DNA of 64,000 nucleotides from Coemansia sp. RSA 487 (lineage: Eukaryota; Kickxellomycota; Kickxellomycetes; Kickxellales; Kickxellaceae). The stretch lies in the NCBI GenBank assembly GCA_027577595.1, contig JANBRJ010000015.1:1-64000 (forward strand). The letters run 5' to 3'. Below, one piece after another: positions 23,578 to 34,081 of the stretch; the first letter of the stretch is position 1, and each line of letters begins with the position of its first letter. A program made the position numbers and the translations under genes. The notes beneath the pieces were generated by a model. It was not told the origin of the DNA. It saw only the letters and a program-made list of their open reading frames with translations, and ran no database searches.

Positions 23578-23844
23578 CTAGCGGCTACTCTGGATCTGTG
23601 CCTGGAGCTCTTGTATCTCGCGGTCCTTTGCATCCAGTGCACGCACGAGATGTTTGATGCGGTTGTTGAGCTTCTTGATCTCGCTTTGCTGCTGCTGCTG
23701 CTCGTCCGAGTCCGTTTCGGCTCTGGGCGCCAGAGGTTGCGGCATAGCGATGCTTCTGAGCTGTATGATTGAGCGCAACTCATCGAGCTGCCGCTGGAGC
23801 CCTGCTGCAATCGTATCTGTATGTGTGCTGTGCTGCTCTCCCAT
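23578..23844 (-). CDS. Small coiled-coil protein
   Basis: I do not recognise this gene with certainty. From the ATG at 23844 it encodes 88 residues in two predicted coiled coils (about 12-28 and 52-85, with LNNRIKHLVRALDAKDREIQ) linked by a Pro/Gln-rich stretch with five Gln in a row. The frame stays open for 79 codons upstream of the ATG, but that part has no helix pattern and a second ATG far off, so I prefer the short form. The stop is 77 bp from the GRX5 stop, convergent. The heptad pattern suggests an oligomerising adaptor; nothing more can be said. Confidence 0.55.
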   Translation of the reverse strand: MGEQHSTHTDTIAAGLQRQLDELRSIIQLRSIAMPQPLAPRAETDSDEQQQQQSEIKKLNNRIKHLVRALDAKDREIQELQAQIQSSR

Positions 23845-24532
23845 GGGTTGAACCTTTCTGTGCTTCAGTGATTTGGATGGAACCGATTGAATCAAGTGCT
23901 GCTGAGCAAAGAGATAAAAGCCCTGCACGTCAAATATTGCGCTGATTACAAGGATTGGCGAGGAATGTGCGGCATGGCTATTGGAATTATGGATTATCAG
24001 AAGCCAGCCACACACCCCCGTGTACGTGCCATAACTGTACATATTGCTGCTACTGTTGGCTGCAGAGTATGAATGACCCAAAACTCAGGAGCTGCGAGAT
24101 CAACAGATCCCGGTGAAATTTACATCATGAACGCTGTATTTTCGTTAACAGTGCAAGTCGCAACTCCGTTGCACCGATGATTTGAACTGTTAGTATTGCA
24201 GCTGAAAGCAAACAAGGCTGTGGAGGAGCTGCAGATGCGTGAGCCAGGATCCGTTTTGGGTCTTGCTCCCGTTTCTATATAGCTCTTTCTTCGGCTTTGT
24301 GCTGCCGTGAGCTTCCCCCACAACTCTCCACGCGAGAGGCCCCAACACTAGGAACTGTCGGTTTGGGTTTGGGCGGGTTCCCGGATACATTTTTATCAAA
24401 CTTTGAACGCCTTCACCGAAGCAACAGCCAGAAAACTTTTCACTGATCTCTCTCTGCTTTAGAAACTACTTATTTTGACATTTTTATCTTTTCTCAATAT
24501 TTTTTATCCGCAGAGCGCGACAAAAGTAAATT
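23845..24532. other. Divergent intergenic stretch upstream of MTO1
   Basis: It lies between the small coiled-coil gene and MTO1 and holds both promoters. No gene or RNA is evident. T-rich DNA precedes the MTO1 start. Confidence 0.5.
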
Positions 24533-26773
24533 ATGCTGCTACGGATACTTGGGCGGCAGCAGACCGTTCTCCATAGCATACACACACAAAATAAGAGCCA
24601 GATTATACCCACACGATGCTTCTCTGCAAAGGGATCGTTCAACAGACAGACAGCTGTTACCAATAGCCACGATATGCTCTACAATAGCGCCAATGCTTCT
24701 CTGTCGCTGGACTGCGACGTTGTTGTAATTGGCGGTGGTCATGCTGGATGCGAAGCATGCTCAGCAGCAGCACGGGCAGGCGCAAAGGCAGTGCTCGTCA
24801 CGCAGAAGTTAGACACAATCGGCGAGATGTCGTGTAACCCGTCTTTTGGCGGCATCGGGAAGGGGATTCTTGTGCGCGAGGTCGACGCCATGGATGGGCT
24901 GTGCGGGCGAATGGCTGATCTGGGCGGCGTCCAGTTCCGCATTCTGAATCGTTCAAAGGGTCCTGCTGTGCACGGTCCGCGCGCGCAGGTCGACAGGGTT
25001 ATTTACAAGCGCAACATGCTTGAAACTCTAGAATCATACCCAGGGCTCACCCTGAAATCTGGCAGCGTTGCTGACATCCTGCTGGAGCGGCCTACGGACA
25101 TCGACAGTCTGGCACTCAAAAGGCTTGCGAGCCAGGACAGCAGCTCTGCCCAGGCGTCTTCCACTGTTACCGGTGTCCGCCTGGAATCGGGGGAAATCAT
25201 TCGTGCGCGAAAGGTCGTCATAACCACAGGGACATTCCTGGGTGGCGAAATCCATATAGGGCTCAAGGCGTTTCCTGCAGGCCGCAAGGGCGAGGCTGCA
25301 TCGATCGGCCTCTCGAAATCGCTAAAGGACGCAGGATTTCGCCTTGGTCGAATGAAGACAGGAACACCGCCGCGGCTGGATGGCAGAACTATTGACTACT
25401 CGTGCATGCCAAAGCAGCTTGGCGACATACCGCCAACTCCGTTCTCGTTTATCCATGACTCTGTGCCCCACGCAGACAACCAGGTGCTGTGTTACCAGAC
25501 GCGCACGACGTCTGGTGCGCACGATATAATTCGGGCCAACTTTGACAAGTCTATACACATTCGCGAGACGGTGCGCGGGCCTCGCTACTGCCCATCGATC
25601 GAATCCAAGATCAAGCGCTTCAGCGAGAAGGAGAGCCACGTCATCTGGATCGAGCCCGAAGGGCTGCCTGAGCACACTGATACTGTGTATCCGAACGGAA
25701 TTTCAAACACGATGCCAGAGGACGTTCAAATCCAGTTTCTGCGCCAAATACCTGGGCTGGAGAATGTGACGATGACACAGCCTGGATATGGTGTCGAGTA
25801 CGACCACATCGACCCGCGCGAGCTCAAGCGCAATCTTGAGACCAAGCGAGTCAATGGGCTCTATATGGCCGGGCAGATCAACGGCACCACGGGTTACGAG
25901 GAAGCAGCGGCCCAGGGTATCCTTGCAGGTGCAAATGCCGGTCTCTCTGCTGTTCATCGCCCAAGCTCCGACGGCAGCGATGCCAAGCCACCGCAGCTTG
26001 AGCTCGACCGCTCCGATGGCTATCTTGGCGTGCTGATTGACGATCTGATAACACGAGGAGTTGAGGAGCCGTACCGCGTATTCACTGCTCGGTCAGAATA
26101 CCGGCTCACTTCGCGCGCAGACAACGCCGATCTGCGGCTGACCAGACGCGCAGCAGCTCTCGGTCTTGTGCGTGATCCGAGCAGACTTGCACGGTTAGAT
26201 TCTGTTGAGGCCGATGTGGCCACTGCGCAGGCGCTTCTGGAGCGTGTGGTGCTCTCGCCAAACAACTGGCAGGCCAAGTTTGGCAGCGGAGTGCAAGTGT
26301 GCCATGACGGCCAACTCCGGTCTGCATTTGACATGGTCCGCATGGGTTTCCTGCGCGACAACGTGTGGGCAGGCGCACGAGATCCCGAGAACGCCGAGCC
26401 CAGCCAGCAGACGCAGCAGCCCAGGCAAGGGCGACCTGCTGCAAGGAGCGTCAGTGACTTTGTTCCTGAGTGGAGCGACGTGCCGTTGGGAATCCGGCGG
26501 CGTGTGATAACCGAGACTATGTACCTTGGGTACATCCAGCGGCAGCAGCGGGAGGTCACATCGTTCAAGCGCGACGAGAGCCTGCAGCTGCCGACCGACA
26601 TCGACTACTCGCAGATCCGTGTGCTGTCACGCGAGGAAGTTGACAAGCTCAGTTCCGTCCGCCCAGACACTTTTGGCGCGGCCAAGCGCCTCGACGGGAT
26701 CACACCTGGTGGAATCCTGGCACTGTTAAAGTATGTGCGGCGAAATGGGCACAAGCACAACGTGGCTAGCTAG
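24533..26773 (+). CDS. MTO1: Mitochondrial tRNA uridine-34 modification enzyme (MnmG/GidA family)
   Basis: Mto1 works with Mss1 to make the 5-carboxymethylaminomethyl group (taurinomethyl in animals) on wobble U34 of mitochondrial tRNAs, using FAD. The 746 residues begin with a presequence-like stretch ([15 protein letters not shown]). The FAD-binding motif [13 protein letters not shown] is at 63-75. Family blocks follow: [53 protein letters not shown] and [18 protein letters not shown]. The C-terminal helical domain ends with [16 protein letters not shown]. No intron. A linker near residue 625 is Gln/Pro-rich and looks specific to this lineage. Confidence 0.97.
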   Translation: MLLRILGRQQTVLHSIHTQNKSQIIPTRCFSAKGSFNRQTAVTNSHDMLYNSANASLSLDCDVVVIGGGHAGCEACSAAARAGAKAVLVTQKLDTIGEMSCNPSFGGIGKGILVREVDAMDGLCGRMADLGGVQFRILNRSKGPAVHGPRAQVDRVIYKRNMLETLESYPGLTLKSGSVADILLERPTDIDSLALKRLASQDSSSAQASSTVTGVRLESGEIIRARKVVITTGTFLGGEIHIGLKAFPAGRKGEAASIGLSKSLKDAGFRLGRMKTGTPPRLDGRTIDYSCMPKQLGDIPPTPFSFIHDSVPHADNQVLCYQTRTTSGAHDIIRANFDKSIHIRETVRGPRYCPSIESKIKRFSEKESHVIWIEPEGLPEHTDTVYPNGISNTMPEDVQIQFLRQIPGLENVTMTQPGYGVEYDHIDPRELKRNLETKRVNGLYMAGQINGTTGYEEAAAQGILAGANAGLSAVHRPSSDGSDAKPPQLELDRSDGYLGVLIDDLITRGVEEPYRVFTARSEYRLTSRADNADLRLTRRAAALGLVRDPSRLARLDSVEADVATAQALLERVVLSPNNWQAKFGSGVQVCHDGQLRSAFDMVRMGFLRDNVWAGARDPENAEPSQQTQQPRQGRPAARSVSDFVPEWSDVPLGIRRRVITETMYLGYIQRQQREVTSFKRDESLQLPTDIDYSQIRVLSREEVDKLSSVRPDTFGAAKRLDGITPGGILALLKYVRRNGHKHNVAS

Positions 26774-26876
26774 GCCGAAGCGAAACGGTTCTTGGCTTTT
26801 CTTTGATGAGCCTTGAAAAAGCGCGTTTTGCAAGCAGCAGGACAAGGGGACACAAGCGAGTCTGGAAAGAGAGCCT

Positions 26877-26883
26877 TATAAAG
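26877..26883 (+). promoter_or_regulatory. TATA box of ARPC1
   Basis: TATAAAG 176 bp upstream of the ARPC1 start codon, in the 279-bp gap after MTO1. A CT-rich leader follows it. Confidence 0.5.
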
Positions 26884-27052
26884 GCACCAAGCCTTGGCTT
26901 TTTAAGCTCTGCCCAAACCTGCTTGCAAGGAATTCAAACTTTCTTTTCTGCTCTTTGTCTTTATTTTCTTGTTTCTTAATCGCACATCTCGCCACTTCCA
27001 GCTGTACTTTCAATTCTGCTTACAATACTGTAAATTGTTAGCGGCCTGAAAA

Positions 27053-28294
27053 ATGAGTATTCTAGATGAGTTCCTCTTCCCCTTCTGCGTCACTGCACAT
27101 TCGTTCAACCACGACAAATCTCGTAAGTATTCTCATTTCTCGGCGCACATGTTGTGCCTGTGCAAAGCCGAATGAATGCACGCAATTGTGCTAGTTTTCA
27201 GGCAGAACTCATCGCTTAATATACCCAATACTCTCTTTTTATGCTCTGACGCAATAGAGGTTGCGCTCTGCCCCAACTCTAACGAAGTGCAGATATACAG
27301 TCGGAGCGGGACGCAATGGACACTTCTCCACGTTCTGAAGGAACACGACCTGCTTGTCACTAGCATCGACTGGGCGCCGCGCACAAACAGAATCGTCACT
27401 TGCTCACAGGACAAGAATGCCTATGTGTGGACGTTAGATACTGTCGCCAACACCTGGAACCCGACGCTCGTGCATCTGCGCGTGAACCGCGCAGCAACAC
27501 AGGCAAAGTGGAGCCCGCTGGAGAACAAGTTTGCTGTTGCCAGCGGCGACAAGTGCGTGGCTGTTTGCTACTTTGGCGAGGACAACGACTGGTGGGTCAG
27601 CAAGCACATCAAGAAGCCTATTGCCAGCACCGTTCTCTGTGTCGATTGGCACCCAAATAACGTTCTTCTTGCGTGTGGCAGCACCGATATGAAGGCGCGT
27701 GTCTTTTCGGCATATATCAAGGGCGTTGACGAAAAGCCTGCTGCTTCGGCCTGGGGCGAGCGCCTGCCCTTCAGCACGTTGTGTGGCGAGTTCGAGTCGC
27801 CCTCCTGCGGCTGGGTCCACAGCGTCGCCTTCTCTCCCGACGGCGACTCGGTTGCCTTTGCATCGCACGACTCGAGCATCACTGTTGCAACACCGTCCAC
27901 CGGCGAGGTTCTGTCTGTGCGCTCGCATTATCTGCCGTTCATCACTTTGATCTGGACAAGCCCACGGTCCATCGTCGCCTGCGGCCACGACTGCTCGCCT
28001 ATGGTCTTTTCCAAGGACGGGGCCTCGTGGCGGCTCACAAGGAAGCTTGGCGAGGACGACAAGAGCAGGCGGTCAGCCACAGCGTCGCCCAGCAACAACA
28101 ACACCGCCTTCAACCTATTCCGCCAGATGGACAGCCGCAACCAGCCCACAAAGACCACTTCCACCGACGGCTCGCTCAAGTCTGTACACCAGAACACAAT
28201 CACCGAGCTCCACCACGACCCCTCGGGCAACGCTGCTGAGATCAGCACAAGCGGTCTTGACGGAAGGCTTGTTCTGTGGGCCGTCCAGGCTTGA
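27053..28294 (+). CDS. ARC40: Arp2/3 complex subunit 1 (ARPC1/Arc40), WD40
   Basis: The WD40 subunit of the Arp2/3 complex, which nucleates branched actin at cortical patches during endocytosis. Exon 1 (27053-27122) gives MSILDEFLFPF...AHSFNHDKS and exon 2 (27258-28294) continues with VALCPNSNEVQIY; the 135-bp intron has a GTAAGT donor and an AATAG acceptor and splits a Gln codon after its first base. The product is 368 residues (yeast 384, human 370-372). WD-type motifs include IDWAPRTNRIVTCSQDKNAY and VLCVDWHPNNVLLACGSTD, and the long loop between blades 6 and 7 that contacts Arp2/3 partners is present (NTAFNLFRQMDSR). Without exon 1 the first blade is incomplete. Confidence 0.96.
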
Positions 28295-28675
28295 TATTGC
28301 CTTCTGTTTCAAGACCAGACAGCCGAGCGTTTAACCGGTTTGCCTGAGGCTGGCTTATATGCAGTTCTTAGTTTGAAGTTCTTTTCATGTCTCACGCGTC
28401 GTCTCATTTTTCCCCACTAAACAAATCGAGGAGTATATCCCTGTTAACAGAACACTGATTATGATTTTTTATTTGCAAAATTATTATAAAGCACAAAAAG
28501 AGTAGCAGGGGTATTATAGAAACTAGTAGAGGGGGTATAAAATGTATGCCTTTCGTTCAGACACCAAATCCCAGCTTGAAAATATGTGATCAAGTAGCAT
28601 TTAGTCTCTCCTCGCCACTTCCTTAAAGGGTATGTCAATATACAAAAAAAAAACGCCTGCAGATATAATTTTCTT
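28295..28675. other. Convergent 3' intergenic stretch
   Basis: AT-rich DNA between the converging stops of ARPC1 and the PPP1R37-like gene. It should hold the two poly(A) regions. No gene seen. Confidence 0.5.
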
Positions 28676-31600
28676 TCAATCATGGTCCAGCAACTCGATT
28701 GGAATCGATAACGGCTTTGCCACAGAAACTCCTCCATCGACAAAGCTCCTAGCAGAATGATTTGCATCCGTGTCATTGGAGGATCCACATGCTTCAGAAC
28801 TTGGGGAGGGCTTGTGGAAATCAGATCTGTACATGCCACCATTGTCATTCTCATCGTGTTCCTCGAAACCAACAGAATTTGGGTGGCCGCGCTTGACGGC
28901 AGAGATATCAGTAACCAGGCTTGTGCACTCGTATCTGTCATTCTCGCCGCTTATCTTTGTCGCAAGAACGCCTGGAATGTCTGACTCGGGTGCCATCTCC
29001 GCATGAGGACAAACCTGCGCAGACGCAAGCCCAAACCCAAACTCTGAATCGTCCGATTTTGCGCTTGACACATCCAGACGCTGCATGTTTGCAATGCAGG
29101 TCTGAGCAATTCCCTGCTCAAGCGCCGCACAGACATCGTCGCCTGTATTCACTGTTATCTCCACGCATATAAGGCTTTTGTTGAGCTTGATCGATGCGGA
29201 AAGTGCCATAAGCCCTGCCACCTCAATGCCTGGGTTTTCTGAAACGTCCAGCCGTTCCAAGCAATGGAGCTCGGGCAAACACTCTGCAAGTATAATCGCA
29301 CCCTCGGACGTCATGCTCGTTGCAGACATAAACAGCGCCTTTAGTGTTTGGTTTTGTGACACAACCTGCGACAGAACCTCTAAAACAACGGGGCTTGGGC
29401 CGCACACTGGGTTGCGACTAATGTCAAGGTACGCCAGTCCTTTGTTTATGCCCAGGCATTCCATAAACGGCGAAAACACAGACGTCTGCAGTTTGTTTTG
29501 ACGCAGCAACAGGCTACGCAGATTGGTGTTCCAGAGCAATCCTTCGGCCAGATCCATCACAGCACGGCCAAGGTCGTTTTGCGAAAGGTCAAGAGACCGA
29601 AGCTGCGACACGCGCGGTGAGTCGCCCACATTGCCTTCTGCTGACGGCTGTAGCGCACTGTCGCTGCAGTGTTGGGCGTCAGAAAGCCCGTGAAGAGACA
29701 CGCTGACTGGTCGCCGAAGATGCGGCTGGTTCTGGTCAGGAGAAAGCTGTGGCGGATCACCGTAAAGCATCTCGCGAAGAATCGGACCAGCACTGCCGTT
29801 CAAAGAGTTAAGTCGCAGGGACAGGTGCTGAAGAGGCGAAAGCCTTACCCCGGACGCCAGTATAGCCAGCGCCGCAGGCTTGATTCCACAGCTGTTCATG
29901 CGCAGTGCCTGGAGACTGATCTGCTCACACATAGTGCTCTTCTTGTGCATCGAACCGCGGCCAAGAGACCAGTTGGCGCCTAGCCCAGCAAGAGCGGCTG
30001 CCAAATAACCAGCACTCTTCTTCCTGATAGCAATGCCCGAGATATCGAGCAGCTGGAGCTGCTTGCTATGACGCACAAGAATAGATATATAGCGGATTCC
30101 GTCGCTGCGTATGCGTGGGTTGTTGGCAAGACTCAGGTAGCGCACACTGTCGTTGCAAAGCAAGCTATAGGTAAGCAGCCGCACGGCATCATCGTCGATT
30201 CCGCAATGTGAGAGTTCAAGCTTGACAAGGCCAAAGTTGAGATCAAGCATATCAGCAAAACACTTCATATGCACGCCGTTAATCTGGCTGCCGGCTAGAT
30301 CGAGACTTCCGAGCGTCCGTTCTTCGCGTACATGAGTTAGCAACACATTCTCAAACGACTCGAGCGGTTCGATATCTAATGAACGGCAAGTGCGATCGTA
30401 GAGTTCCCAAACCTCTTTTACGCGGTATTGTCTGCTTGACAAGGCTTCTACATCCCACTGCAGCGAGCGCTTGCGATGCAAGGGCAAATGTGTATAGTCA
30501 TTTCCAATACTGTCCTCATTGCTGTCTTGACTGTTACTGCTGTTGGTTCTGCTTCTACCTCTGCTTGCGTTTCTAGGTCGATGACCAGCAGTGCTACTTG
30601 TGGTAGAGCCGTCTTGGCTAGCAGCACTGATTATCCTGTATAGACTATTCTCTAGATGACCAGAAAAGTCGCCAAGCTCGGAGGCATCAGGCGATTCATC
30701 GCTGTTGATGGTCGCTATATCTTCCCTGGGGCTAATGCTGTCAGAGTCATCGCCAAGGGCATCATTCTCATCATCATCCTGGCTGCTGCTGTCGATTGGC
30801 GGGCTAATAATTACTGGTGTCTCTTCATCGTCAAGAACGCAGTTGCGCAGCGCAGCAGTTGTTGTTTCGACAGATGTGCTGGGGGACTTGTGGGGATCAC
30901 ACACGCGACTGGTTTCGGGGTCGAATTCGGTGACAATCAGCGGCATCGAAAAGCGGATGCGCTTCAGTGTCGTTGGGTCGAGCTCCAAGGAAAAGTTCGA
31001 CCAGAACTCAGTCGACTTTATCCGCTCCTGGCTCAGCGGAGGCACGATGTTTGTGGAGCGCTCGAAATCAATGCTCGGCGCAGTTCTGCTCAGCACAGCA
31101 GCATCTTCGGTGCTTTGGCGTGCTGCAGGGATGCCAGCGCCCTGTGCAAAGGTCGGGAGTGCGTGGATGTCTGACCGAGATCCAGGGAGAAGAGACTCCG
31201 AAAACCATTTCTTTGCGCCGGGCCACAGAGACCATAAAGAGCCATTGACCTCATCTCTTTTAGTTTCCTTCAGAATCCCTCTCTCAGGCATAATGGGTGC
31301 GTCGTTTTCGGAGCTGCTCTTGCTGCTGGCGTCGGCACCATCGCCAGCTTCGCTGTGCAGCGTATCTGATGAGTCCTGTACGCAGCTGATGTCTCCGGCG
31401 TGTTCTTGCTCGTCGACTTCCAGAACTGGGAACAAGGGAGCAAGGTCAAGCGTTGGCATGTTTGTAGCGCTCCTTAACGGAATAAAGTCTTCTGATACAA
31501 ATGATTCACACTCGGGGGCAGCCTTATGCAGAGGAGTGGCGACGTCGCTGCCCTCAGTGGAGTCAGTTTCAACTAATTTCTGCTGGCAATAGAGCTCGGC

Positions 31601-31729
31601 GTTGTTTGTGGGAAGCACAGGAGGAGAAAGGCTGGATGTCAGATCTTTCATGAGCTCTGCTGGAAGGAGAATCTCCTCTGCTGTCGTAGCACTTGCCTTC
31701 CGTGCATGTCGTCTGTTTGGGCGGGCCAT
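28676..31729 (-). CDS. PPP1R37-like leucine-rich protein with PP1 docking motifs
   Basis: A 1017-residue protein with a long acidic, Ser-rich N-terminal part (about 1-430) and a ribonuclease-inhibitor-type leucine-rich domain (about 440-900). The repeats (LDLAGSQINGVHMKCFADML, LELSHCGIDDDAVRLLTYSL, LDISRNPVCG, LDVSENPGIEVAGLMALSAS) match the PPP1R37 family of protein phosphatase 1 regulators in order. Two PP1-docking motifs are visible: GILK at 151-154 (SILK type) and RIRF at 257-260 (RVxF type), in the usual order. Human PPP1R37 also has its RVxF motif just before the repeats. A substrate or cellular role is unknown to me. No intron. The ATG at 31729 is used; a GTG just before it is ignored. 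Confidence 0.85.
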   Translation of the reverse strand: MARPNRRHARKASATTAEEILLPAELMKDLTSSLSPPVLPTNNAELYCQQKLVETDSTEGSDVATPLHKAAPECESFVSEDFIPLRSATNMPTLDLAPLFPVLEVDEQEHAGDISCVQDSSDTLHSEAGDGADASSKSSSENDAPIMPERGILKETKRDEVNGSLWSLWPGAKKWFSESLLPGSRSDIHALPTFAQGAGIPAARQSTEDAAVLSRTAPSIDFERSTNIVPPLSQERIKSTEFWSNFSLELDPTTLKRIRFSMPLIVTEFDPETSRVCDPHKSPSTSVETTTAALRNCVLDDEETPVIISPPIDSSSQDDDENDALGDDSDSISPREDIATINSDESPDASELGDFSGHLENSLYRIISAASQDGSTTSSTAGHRPRNASRGRSRTNSSNSQDSNEDSIGNDYTHLPLHRKRSLQWDVEALSSRQYRVKEVWELYDRTCRSLDIEPLESFENVLLTHVREERTLGSLDLAGSQINGVHMKCFADMLDLNFGLVKLELSHCGIDDDAVRLLTYSLLCNDSVRYLSLANNPRIRSDGIRYISILVRHSKQLQLLDISGIAIRKKSAGYLAAALAGLGANWSLGRGSMHKKSTMCEQISLQALRMNSCGIKPAALAILASGVRLSPLQHLSLRLNSLNGSAGPILREMLYGDPPQLSPDQNQPHLRRPVSVSLHGLSDAQHCSDSALQPSAEGNVGDSPRVSQLRSLDLSQNDLGRAVMDLAEGLLWNTNLRSLLLRQNKLQTSVFSPFMECLGINKGLAYLDISRNPVCGPSPVVLEVLSQVVSQNQTLKALFMSATSMTSEGAIILAECLPELHCLERLDVSENPGIEVAGLMALSASIKLNKSLICVEITVNTGDDVCAALEQGIAQTCIANMQRLDVSSAKSDDSEFGFGLASAQVCPHAEMAPESDIPGVLATKISGENDRYECTSLVTDISAVKRGHPNSVGFEEHDENDNGGMYRSDFHKPSPSSEACGSSNDTDANHSARSFVDGGVSVAKPLSIPIELLDHD

Positions 31730-32225
31730 CACTCACTTGCGACAATTAGTGTGAGATCTCGGAATAAGCAGCGGTGGAGCTGGAATGAGAATAACAAGAA
31801 AGTGAAATAAAATAGGAAATTGAAATAAAGTTAACAGGAATAAATAATTTAAAACATATATGCAAATATAAAACAGAAATATTGCATTTGGAAGAAAAGA
31901 AAGGTTTTGCCAAATTTCAAAAATTGCAAACGCGGAGGGAAAAGGATATTTGGCCGCAGAGTCTAGTTTTTTAAAAGTGAAATTTGGCCGAGAAAAAAAT
32001 GTCACTAGCAGATTCGTCAAGCTGATTTTGGAAAGTTTACTTTTTTTTTTCTTTGTATTATTTCGGTCTATATATTTTTAAGCTTCTATTTGGATTTGCT
32101 CAGTGCTGTTTCGCAAGAGGGCCTTTACTTTCTACAACGTCGCGCACACGGAATCGAATACAGAGAGGAAAAGAAGGCAACATATATATATGTACGTTTC
32201 TGGAGGCAGAAGACCCGGCGCGACC
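31730..32225. promoter_or_regulatory. Divergent promoter between the PPP1R37-like and Myb genes
   Basis: AT-rich 496 bp between two start codons on opposite strands, with A/T runs and a T tract at about 32041-32050. No TATAAAA box is seen. Confidence 0.5.
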
Positions 32226-33275
32226 ATGACAATGCAAAGCATTTCGACACAGCAGTCACCGAGACAGCGGCCGGACGCAGCAGCAGCGGCGAATGAGTGC
32301 GATCTAGACAGCCAGGGCCTGATCTCCCTCATCGAGCTTCTGCAGACGTACCCTGGGCTTCTAGATGACAAGGTCGAGACTGTTGCACGAGCGCTTACGC
32401 AGGCGACGCTTGCTGCCACTGAGGTTTCCTCGCGCATCGTTGGCAGAAGGCAGCTGACGTCGCTGCAGCGGATCAGAATGAGCAAGTCGCTTGCCCCTGT
32501 GGCTATATCTAGGGCGGCGGCAGAATCGCAGACAGGACGGACGAATATTACAGCAGTAGCACCTGTGGCCAGTGATGGCGGTGACGACCAGACAGCAAGG
32601 CGCACGGGCCGAAGCGGGCGGAAGTCTGTGCGGCGGTGGTTTACGCAGCAGCACGTGCAGCAGCTCCAGAGCCAGGGGATTGTGTTCACAAAGGGAAAGT
32701 TTACAGCAGAAGAGAACGCGGCTATTGATAGCGCCATCTCATCGTTTGTTGACGCGCATGGCCTAGACAGACAGGAGCTGTACGGGAGCCTGTTCCAGCA
32801 AAAGACGCTGAGCGACCCGGAGAAGCAGCTGCGCAGGATGATCTGGCCGATTCTTGCCGAGGCGCTGCCAACACGCCAGATCCAGGCCATTTACCATCAC
32901 GTGCGACGCAAGTACCACCCGCACAATTACCTGGGCGCGTGGGCCGCAGGCGAGGACGATGAGCTGCGCAGGCTGGTTGCGACGCACGGTCCGGCGTGGG
33001 AGACGATTGCGCAGCAGATGGGGCGCATGGGTACAAACTGCCGCGATCGCTGGCGCTACATCCAGTGCGGGTCTCGTGGCAGCCAGGCGCTCCCACAGCG
33101 ACGACAGCAGCAGCAGCAAGATCCAAAGCCAGAGCTGGTGGGCGATGCCATGGCTGCTGGAGCCAGCTCCGCAGCGCCCAGAAACGTGGAGACAGCAGAC
33201 AAAGACGGCCCAAGCAGCAGCAGCGACAGCAGCGCTGGGGATGTTGCGTCCATTGCCCCAATATCTGCGCCTTGA
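32226..33275 (+). CDS. REB1/TTF1/DMTF1-like Myb-domain DNA-binding protein
   Basis: A 349-residue protein with two Myb/SANT-like units. The first (about 154-230: FTKGKFTAEENAAIDSAISSF, with IWPILAEALPTRQIQAIYHH) is the divergent unit typical of Reb1 and TTF-I, and the second (about 238-277: GAWAAGEDDELRRLVATHGP then W..IAQQMGRMGTNCRDRWR) is canonical. Such proteins act as roadblock or termination factors for RNA polymerase I and II, and as chromatin boundary factors. Reb1 normally has more Myb units; this protein is short, and its Gln/Ser-rich C-terminus is not conserved. The start is uncertain: an in-frame ATG at 32190 lies 12 codons upstream, but 32226 has the better context. Target site unknown. 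Confidence 0.8.
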   Translation: MTMQSISTQQSPRQRPDAAAAANECDLDSQGLISLIELLQTYPGLLDDKVETVARALTQATLAATEVSSRIVGRRQLTSLQRIRMSKSLAPVAISRAAAESQTGRTNITAVAPVASDGGDDQTARRTGRSGRKSVRRWFTQQHVQQLQSQGIVFTKGKFTAEENAAIDSAISSFVDAHGLDRQELYGSLFQQKTLSDPEKQLRRMIWPILAEALPTRQIQAIYHHVRRKYHPHNYLGAWAAGEDDELRRLVATHGPAWETIAQQMGRMGTNCRDRWRYIQCGSRGSQALPQRRQQQQQDPKPELVGDAMAAGASSAAPRNVETADKDGPSSSSDSSAGDVASIAPISAP

Positions 33276-34081
33276 ACAAACGTATCTATCGGGCTTTGTT
33301 TTTTTTGCGATGGCTGCTGCTGCTGTTTCGTTTTCCGCTTTTGGAATGATATGCGGTCTCAACTCGGGGAACAGAACTGGCCAGGCAAGCGCTCATTCTG
33401 CCTTGGGCAATAATGCCACAAGCTCCAGCTCCAGTCTGTCTTCTTGCGCCGCCGATGCACAGCGCAGCGTGTTCTCCGCTCGAGACAGAGCTGGCAGGAG
33501 ACAAGCAGCAGAAAGAAAACGGGCTGCGAATCCTCCTTTCAAGTGCTGTTGCGTGCTCATAAAAACGCAGAAAGATGGGCCTCGCAAGGCATCCTTTATA
33601 TTTTGTGCATATGTGCCAGTGCTAAAGCTGGCACAACAGCCATGCATGCATAACTGCTCCAATTTGTGATGGTTTGTTGTTGTTTTTTTGCCTGGCTTCC
33701 TCATTTGTCTTTTTTTTTTCATAATCCTGTGCTAAACCTCTGACCCGTCCTTTCTCTCTTCTGTTCCGTACCGTCCGTCTTATTATTTTTCTCTTGTATT
33801 ATATCTAATAAACCACCACCGCCGTCTTGGCTTGCTCAACAGCCAGCGCCTTCTCTCTTCCCTTGTTCGACCAGAACACCAGCCAACCGTTTAAACACAC
33901 TTGCCTTTCATCGTACGCCAAACCTTGTCTTTCTCTCTTTCTCTCTCTCTCTTTCTCCTTGTGCTTTTTGTTACCTATTCACGTATTTTTAGCTCACTGC
34001 CATATCCAGAGACCCACCGGCACTAGCCAGCACAACGGCTGTTTTGTACTTTATTTCTCTGGTCGCCGGCCTCTATCGCAC
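33276..34081. other. Long pyrimidine-rich leader of the PAS gene
   Basis: About 800 bp without a supported gene. The right part is a CT-rich tract (strongest at about 33928-33960), then an open frame continuing into the PAS gene from 33827 without an ATG before 34082. This suggests a long 5' leader. The left part is the 3' flank of the Myb gene. Confidence 0.5.
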
